A stretch of DNA of 64,000 nucleotides, from NCBI GenBank assembly GCA_020636955.1, contig JACJWY010000012.1, forward strand, positions 21,683-85,682, read 5' to 3'. The DNA comes from Thermoleophilales bacterium. GTDB taxonomy: Bacteria; Actinomycetota; Thermoleophilia; Solirubrobacterales; 70-9. Below the pieces are notes generated by a model that was not told the origin of the DNA, did not search any database, and was given only the letters and a program-made list of their open reading frames with translations. Shown here piece by piece: positions 59,907 through 64,000 of the stretch; within the stretch, counting starts at the first letter, position 1; each line of letters begins with the position of its first letter. The position numbers and the translations under genes are program-made.

Positions 59907-61336
59907 TGACCTGCCTCCTTCGCGGCCTGGCGCCGCTCGTCTCGTTCGCGACGCTTGGCCGCGCTGGGAGATTCGACGTACCTGACCTCGCCGACCAGGT
60001 CGAACTGGGCGACACACTCGATGTGGGGAGTCTGGGGAAACATGTCGACCGGTCTCACGCGGGTCAGCCTATAACCGGCTTCGACCAGCTGGGCCGCGTT
60101 CGGGGCGAGTGTGGTCGGGTTGCATGAGATGTAGACGATGCGACGGGCCTCGCATTCGATCAGCCGGCGGACGATCTTGGCCGAGAGCCCGGCCCGGGGC
60201 GGGTCGATCGTCACCACATCGGGCTGGCCGGCTTCCTCGATCAGGGGCCGCATGCCGGTCCGGGCATTGGCCGCCAGGAAGCGCGCGTTGGTGATCCCGT
60301 TCGCCTTCGCGTTTCGCTTGGCGTTTTCGATCGCTTCGGGCACGATCTCCAGGCCCCAGACCTGTCCGGCCTCGCGGGCCATGCTGAGGCCGATCGTCCC
60401 CACCCCGCAGTAGAGGTCGAAGAGTTTCTCCGTGCCGGTCAGGCCGGCGTACTCGGCGGCGAGGCCGTAGAGCTTCTCGGCCATCTCGGTATTGGTCTGG
60501 AAGAAAGAGTCATGAGAGAGCTCGATGTCGAGATCGAAGATCCGTTCGCGGAGCGTTTCCTCGCCGAGTACCCCGGTCGGGCCGGAGGTCGAACCGGATG
60601 GTCCGTCGATCACCGTGTGGAGGTCGACCGGCGGCCTGGGGAACTCGGCCCGCGAGGTGACCAGACGGGTCTGGATCTGACCGGTACGGCGGCCCTCGCG
60701 GATAACCAGGTTGCGCAGGATGCCGCGGTGGTCATGCGGGTCGTAGGCGTTGAGACCTTCGGAACGGGCCCAGGCCAACACCTCGTTGCGAGCAGCATTG
60801 GTCGCCTCGGAGGAAAGGTGACAATCCTCGATGTCAAGCACCTCGTCCCAGCGTCCGCGGGGGTGGAAACCCAGGACCAGTTCACCGTCCTGTTCGCCGA
60901 AGGAATACTCGACCTTGTTGCGGTAGCGCCACTGCTCGTCGGCCCCGATGATCGGGTCGATGTTTATGTCCCCGAGCTTGCCGATCCGGGTCAGGGCATC
61001 GGCGACATGCTCCTCCTTGAAGGCGAGTTGCCTGTCGTAGCCCAGCGCCTGCCAGGGGGCGCCGGGACAGGCCTCGCCCTGATGGATATCGGTGTCCCGA
61101 AGCCGGTCCGGGCCGGGGGCGAGAAGCTCGAGCGCGTTGGCTTCGGCGTAGCCCTTCTTCGACTTGGTGATTTCGGCGCTCACCCGGTCGCCTGGCAGTC
61201 CGCCGTTTACGAACACGACGTAGCCGCCGGGCTTGGTGATTCCCCGGCCACCGTAGGCGAGGGTCTCGATCTCGGCTTCGAAGGTTTCGCCGCGGCGCAA
61301 ACGGGTCGGAGGGCTGGAGGGCTGTGTTGCAGACAT
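59903..61336 (-). CDS. TrmA/RlmD-family RNA (uracil-C5) methyltransferase
   Basis: 477 residues from ATG 61336. N-terminal TRAM domain (AEIETLAYGGRGITKPGGYVVFV), DSFFQTNTEMAEKLYGL, the SAM motif LFDLYCGVGTIGLSMA, and the catalytic Cys in IVYISCNPTTLA. Probably acts on 23S rRNA; exact site cannot be assigned. Only one Cys near the TRAM-linked region, so no iron-sulfur cluster is predicted. Confidence 0.88.
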   Translation of the reverse strand: MSATQPSSPPTRLRRGETFEAEIETLAYGGRGITKPGGYVVFVNGGLPGDRVSAEITKSKKGYAEANALELLAPGPDRLRDTDIHQGEACPGAPWQALGYDRQLAFKEEHVADALTRIGKLGDINIDPIIGADEQWRYRNKVEYSFGEQDGELVLGFHPRGRWDEVLDIEDCHLSSEATNAARNEVLAWARSEGLNAYDPHDHRGILRNLVIREGRRTGQIQTRLVTSRAEFPRPPVDLHTVIDGPSGSTSGPTGVLGEETLRERIFDLDIELSHDSFFQTNTEMAEKLYGLAAEYAGLTGTEKLFDLYCGVGTIGLSMAREAGQVWGLEIVPEAIENAKRNAKANGITNARFLAANARTGMRPLIEEAGQPDVVTIDPPRAGLSAKIVRRLIECEARRIVYISCNPTTLAPNAAQLVEAGYRLTRVRPVDMFPQTPHIECVAQFDLVGEVRYVESPSAAKRRERDERRQAAKEAGQ

Positions 61337-61370
61337 TGGACCCACCACTATCTCAGGCTGAAAGCGGCCT

Positions 61371-61376
61371 TAGTAT
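61371..61376 (+). promoter_or_regulatory. Probable -10 box of argF
   Basis: TAGTAT lies 7 bases before the TTG start at 61384, the same distance as at clpB, suggesting a leaderless transcript. No good -35 box is seen. Confidence 0.45.
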
Positions 61377-61383
61377 TTCCCCC

Positions 61384-62277
61384 TTGACCGAATCACGCCC
61401 CAGGCATTACATCGACGGCCACGAGATCTCCGGCGGCCGCCTGGTCGAAATGATCGACCGGGCCGAGCAGCTGAAGGCAGGACGCCCGCTGGAGGGAGGA
61501 TCGGCGCTCGCCGGAAAGTCGGTCGCGATGCTCTTCGAGAAACCATCCACCCGGACCCGGATCTCCTTCGAGGTCGGTACCGCTGAACTCGGCGGCCACC
61601 CCGTCGTCCTGCGTGGCAGCGAGATGCAGCTCTCCCGCGGCGAGTCGGTGGAGGACACGGCCCGGGTGCTTTCCCGTTTCGTCGCCGCGATCGTGATCCG
61701 CTCCGGCAGCCATGAGAACGTGGTTTCGCTGGCCGAACACGCGAGCGTGCCGGTGATCAATGCGCTGACCCCTCTTTTCCATCCCTGCCAGGCCCTGGCT
61801 GACCTGCAGACCTTGAAGCAGCGCTTCGGGGGGCTCGACGGCCTCAAGGTCGCCTATGTCGGTGACGGCAACAACGTCGCCCGTTCGCTGGCCGTGGCGG
61901 GTTCCCTGACCGGGGTCGAAGTCGTGGTCGCGGCCCCCTCCGGCTATCAGCTCGAAGGCGATGTCCCCGCGCTTCTGACCGATGATCCGATCGCCGCGGT
62001 GGAAGGCGCCGATGCGATCTACGGCGACGTCTGGGTCAGCATGGGTGACGAGGAAACCGCCGAACAGCGCCGGGCCGATCTCGCTCCCTACCGGATCGAC
62101 GGCCATCTGCTTTCGCATGCCAGGCGCGAGACGATTGTGATGCATTGTCTGCCCGCCCATCCCGGCGAGGAGATCACGGCCGATGTGCTTTACGGTGACC
62201 GCAGCGCGGTCTGGGATCAGGCGGAGAACCGCCTCCACGCCCAGAAGGCCCTGCTCGAGTACCTGCTTGCCCCCTGA
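61384..62277 (+). CDS. argF: Ornithine carbamoyltransferase
   Basis: 297 residues from TTG 61384. Motifs: FEKPSTRTRISFEV (carbamoyl phosphate), HPCQALADL, VGDGNNVARS and MHCLPAHPGEE. Converts ornithine and carbamoyl phosphate to citrulline. The start is chosen because HYIDG..., the usual N terminus, follows closely and a -10-like TAGTAT stands 7 bases upstream. No other arg genes are in the window. Confidence 0.93.
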   Translation: MTESRPRHYIDGHEISGGRLVEMIDRAEQLKAGRPLEGGSALAGKSVAMLFEKPSTRTRISFEVGTAELGGHPVVLRGSEMQLSRGESVEDTARVLSRFVAAIVIRSGSHENVVSLAEHASVPVINALTPLFHPCQALADLQTLKQRFGGLDGLKVAYVGDGNNVARSLAVAGSLTGVEVVVAAPSGYQLEGDVPALLTDDPIAAVEGADAIYGDVWVSMGDEETAEQRRADLAPYRIDGHLLSHARRETIVMHCLPAHPGEEITADVLYGDRSAVWDQAENRLHAQKALLEYLLAP

Positions 62278-62290
62278 GATTTGATCGGAG

Positions 62291-62335
62291 CGAGATGGCA
62301 AGAGTCAGTCGTTATGACTGACTCTTGCCATCTCG
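62291..62335. terminator. Strong hairpin after argF, GAGATGGCA type
   Basis: Perfect 20-bp arms (62291-62310 and 62316-62335, starting CGAGATGGCA) around GTTAT, 14 nt after the argF stop. Followed by AAGGCGAAG, not a T-run. The outer arm sequence is shared with the hairpin at 12275-12317. Confidence 0.75.
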
Positions 62336-62397
62336 AAGGCGAAGAAAGCGGGCGGCACGCCGCAGGCGGCGGCCAACTGAGAGAATGTCCGCCGCGC

Positions 62398-62469
62398 GGC
62401 CCCGTGGTGTAACGGTTAGCACGCCAGGTTTTCAACCTGGAAGCGCGGGTTCGACTCCCGCCGGGGCTA
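62398..62469 (+). tRNA. tRNA-Glu (anticodon TTC)
   Basis: A 72-nt cloverleaf: acceptor GGCCCCG pairs with CGGGGCT (one G-T pair), anticodon stem CCAGG/CCTGG with loop TTTTCAA giving TTC, T-arm GCGGG TTCGACT CCCGC, discriminator A. CCA not encoded. Confidence 0.95.
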
Positions 62470-62519
62470 CTCGCCTGATCGCGCGGTCCGCACTGTCGCC
62501 TTTGGGTAGGGTCCGGTGA

Positions 62520-63314
62520 GTGATTCCGGAGATCTCGATCGGGCCGATAACCCTGCAGACCTTCGGTCTCGCCTTCGCTGCCGCTTTCATCGTTTCCGGC
62601 TGGATCATGCACATGCGGCTGGGCGAGATCGGCAAACCCCCGGACTGGGCCTACGAGATGGTCTTCGCCGCATTGATCGGTGGCCTGATCGGCGCCCGGC
62701 TCTATTTCATCGTCGACAACTACTCCCAGGTTCAGGACGATCTCCTCGGCAATATCTTCTCCGGTTCCGGCCTGACCTGGTACGGCGGCGCCGTGGGCGG
62801 GGCGATCGGGGTGCTCCTCTGGGCCTGGTGGCGGAAGTTCCTCAATCTCTGGCTGCTTGACGCAGCCGCCCCTGCACTCGCCGCGGGATACGCCGTGGGC
62901 CGGATCGGCTGCCAGCTCTCGGGTGACGGTGACTACGGCAAGCCATGGGACGGACCGTGGGCAATGGGCTATCCGGACGGCACCGTGCCGACCCCGCCCG
63001 GGGTGAGCGTTCACCCGACCCCGATCTACGAAACCCTGACCATGGGGCTCGGCGCCTTCATCCTCTGGCGGCTTCGGGACCGATTCCGGCTGGGGATCCT
63101 CTTCGCGATCTACCTGATCTATGCCGGTGCGGAACGTTTCCTGGTCGAGTTCCTGCGCCGCAACACCGATGTGGTGATGGGTCTCACCCAGGCCCAGCTC
63201 GAGAGCCTGGCCATGGTCATCGGCGGAGCGATCTGGATCCTGGTCGTCAGAAACCGTTACGGCAACCTGGCCCGCCCAGCCGACCAGATGAGCGCTGCCG
63301 ACGTTCCCGGCTAA
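62520..63314 (+). CDS. lgt: Prolipoprotein diacylglyceryl transferase
   Basis: 264 residues from GTG 62520. Seven-helix inner membrane enzyme that adds diacylglycerol to the lipobox cysteine. GARLYFIVDNY, GLTWYGGAVGG, GRIGCQLSGDGDYGKP and HPTPIYE match the family. It could serve lipoproteins such as the sugar-binding protein encoded at 19530-20801. Confidence 0.93.
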   Translation: MIPEISIGPITLQTFGLAFAAAFIVSGWIMHMRLGEIGKPPDWAYEMVFAALIGGLIGARLYFIVDNYSQVQDDLLGNIFSGSGLTWYGGAVGGAIGVLLWAWWRKFLNLWLLDAAAPALAAGYAVGRIGCQLSGDGDYGKPWDGPWAMGYPDGTVPTPPGVSVHPTPIYETLTMGLGAFILWRLRDRFRLGILFAIYLIYAGAERFLVEFLRRNTDVVMGLTQAQLESLAMVIGGAIWILVVRNRYGNLARPADQMSAADVPG

Positions 63315-63323
63315 TCTGAAGGC

Positions 63324-64000
63324 ATGGGATTCGGGAGAGGCCTGGCGGGGCTTGGACTGACTTTGATCGCGCTGCTCGCGGCGGTCGTTCCGGCACGGGC
63401 GGATGAGACGCTCAACCTTGAAATTCCGCCGTTGACCGGAAAGTTGAAAATCGGCACCCGCTCCTTCGAGCTGATCGACAGGTCTCGCCCGGCCGGCTTC
63501 GAAATGACGGGGAAAAGGCGGTTGATGGTCCAGGTGACCTATCCCCGCAAGCGAGGGGCGGGAGCTTGCCGGAGAGCCCCTTACCTGCCGCCGGGCACTG
63601 CCGGTCGGTTGCTCTCCTACCTGAACCTCGATGCGACGGTTGACATCGACACCCGCGCCTGTCTTGGCGGCGCAGTAACCCGGAAGGCGCTGCCGCTGAT
63701 CATTTTCTCCCACGCCTACACCGCCGACCGCGCGGTTTACACCTCGCTGATCAACGACCTCGCCAGCCGGGGGTACATGGTCGCCTCGATCGATCACACC
63801 GGGGACGCCTTCGCGGTCGAGTTCCCGGGCGGCGAGGTGGTCGACGGGATCTACGGCAGCCCGCTTTCCTCGAAACCGATCAAGGAACCGGAGCTCGTCA
63901 GGCTGGTCAACGTGCGGACCCGGGATGTCCGCTTCTTCACAACCTGGCTGCTCAAACAGAACCGGACGAAACGTGCCTGGCTGAAGGGACGGATCGATCC
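63324..64000 (+). CDS. PAF-acetylhydrolase-like secreted esterase, cut by window end
   Basis: 225 residues present. Signal peptide MGFGRGLAGLGLTLIALLAAVVPARA. The alpha/beta hydrolase core shows LPLIIFSHAYTADRAVYTSLINDLASRGYMVASIDHTGDA (oxyanion region and strand of the family); the Ser nucleophile lies beyond the window. Like PAF-acetylhydrolase/dienelactone hydrolase-type enzymes; substrate unknown. 9 bp after lgt. Confidence 0.75.
   Translation, partial: MGFGRGLAGLGLTLIALLAAVVPARADETLNLEIPPLTGKLKIGTRSFELIDRSRPAGFEMTGKRRLMVQVTYPRKRGAGACRRAPYLPPGTAGRLLSYLNLDATVDIDTRACLGGAVTRKALPLIIFSHAYTADRAVYTSLINDLASRGYMVASIDHTGDAFAVEFPGGEVVDGIYGSPLSSKPIKEPELVRLVNVRTRDVRFFTTWLLKQNRTKRAWLKGRID

Overview
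This window is a high-GC bacterial chromosome segment with dense, mostly co-directional genes. The gene content points to an actinobacterium, most plausibly Thermoleophilia/Solirubrobacterales (inference): a dnaK-grpE-dnaJ-hspR heat-shock locus with an HspR-type MerR regulator, inositol-phosphate synthase beside a CDP-alcohol phosphotransferase (phosphatidylinositol lipids), an LpqY/SugABC-like sugar importer, a luciferase-like (F420-type) oxidoreductase, frequent GTG/TTG starts, and promoters whose -10 box sits about 7 nt before the start codon. No phage, insertion sequence, CRISPR array or rRNA gene was seen.

Layout. 1-5.6 kb: end of a dihydrolipoyl dehydrogenase gene, a secreted HAD phosphatase, then a thiamine locus (thiE facing a TPP riboswitch that leads thiO and a fused thiS-thiG) and tRNA-Lys. 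5.6-9.6 kb: a secreted cysteine-protease-like protein, purH and purN. 9.6-13.9 kb: a small accessory region with hicAB, a delta-60-repeat secreted protein, a small operon with a zinc-finger-like protein, a YjbR-like gene and two tandem DUF4258-DUF2283 pairs, the second with a frameshifted DUF4258 gene. 13.9-33.7 kb: purF, a membrane protein, a sugar ABC importer, an NhaA-DsbA fusion, purC-S-Q-L, two secreted proteins, and a GYD-purD-purE-purB operon, then a PadR regulator facing a CrtI-like oxidoreductase. 35.5-39.7 kb: a Tat-exported amine oxidase and a large cell-wall hydrolase beside an NTF2-like membrane protein. 39.9-46.8 kb: clpB, hspR, dnaJ, grpE and dnaK. 46.9-50.3 kb: a secreted nuclease/phosphatase-like protein, cytochrome c, an endonuclease III-like protein and a sugar kinase. 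50.4-56.8 kb: an inositol-lipid cluster (PAP2 protein, polytopic membrane protein, CDP-alcohol phosphotransferase, ino1, glycosyltransferase-PHP fusion). 56.9-64 kb: UDG-like protein, ABM-cupin protein, YqhA, LLM oxidoreductase, RNA methyltransferase, argF, tRNA-Glu, lgt and the start of a PAF-acetylhydrolase-like gene.

How genes work together. Most of de novo purine synthesis (purF, D, N, S/Q/L, E, C, B, H) lies on the minus strand in four separate blocks; purM and purK are not in the window. The heat-shock block carries an HspR-like repressor and two matching inverted repeats (CTAA-N11-TTAG) at the dnaK and clpB promoters. The inositol cluster encodes inositol-phosphate formation, its attachment to lipid and a candidate glycosyl transfer step.

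Most notable: a 63-bp palindrome inserted in frame in purQ; an identical upstream module placed exactly 35 nt before the start codon of three separate toxin-antitoxin-like operons; the glycosyltransferase-PHP fusion without an ordinary start codon; and the variant HspR operators.
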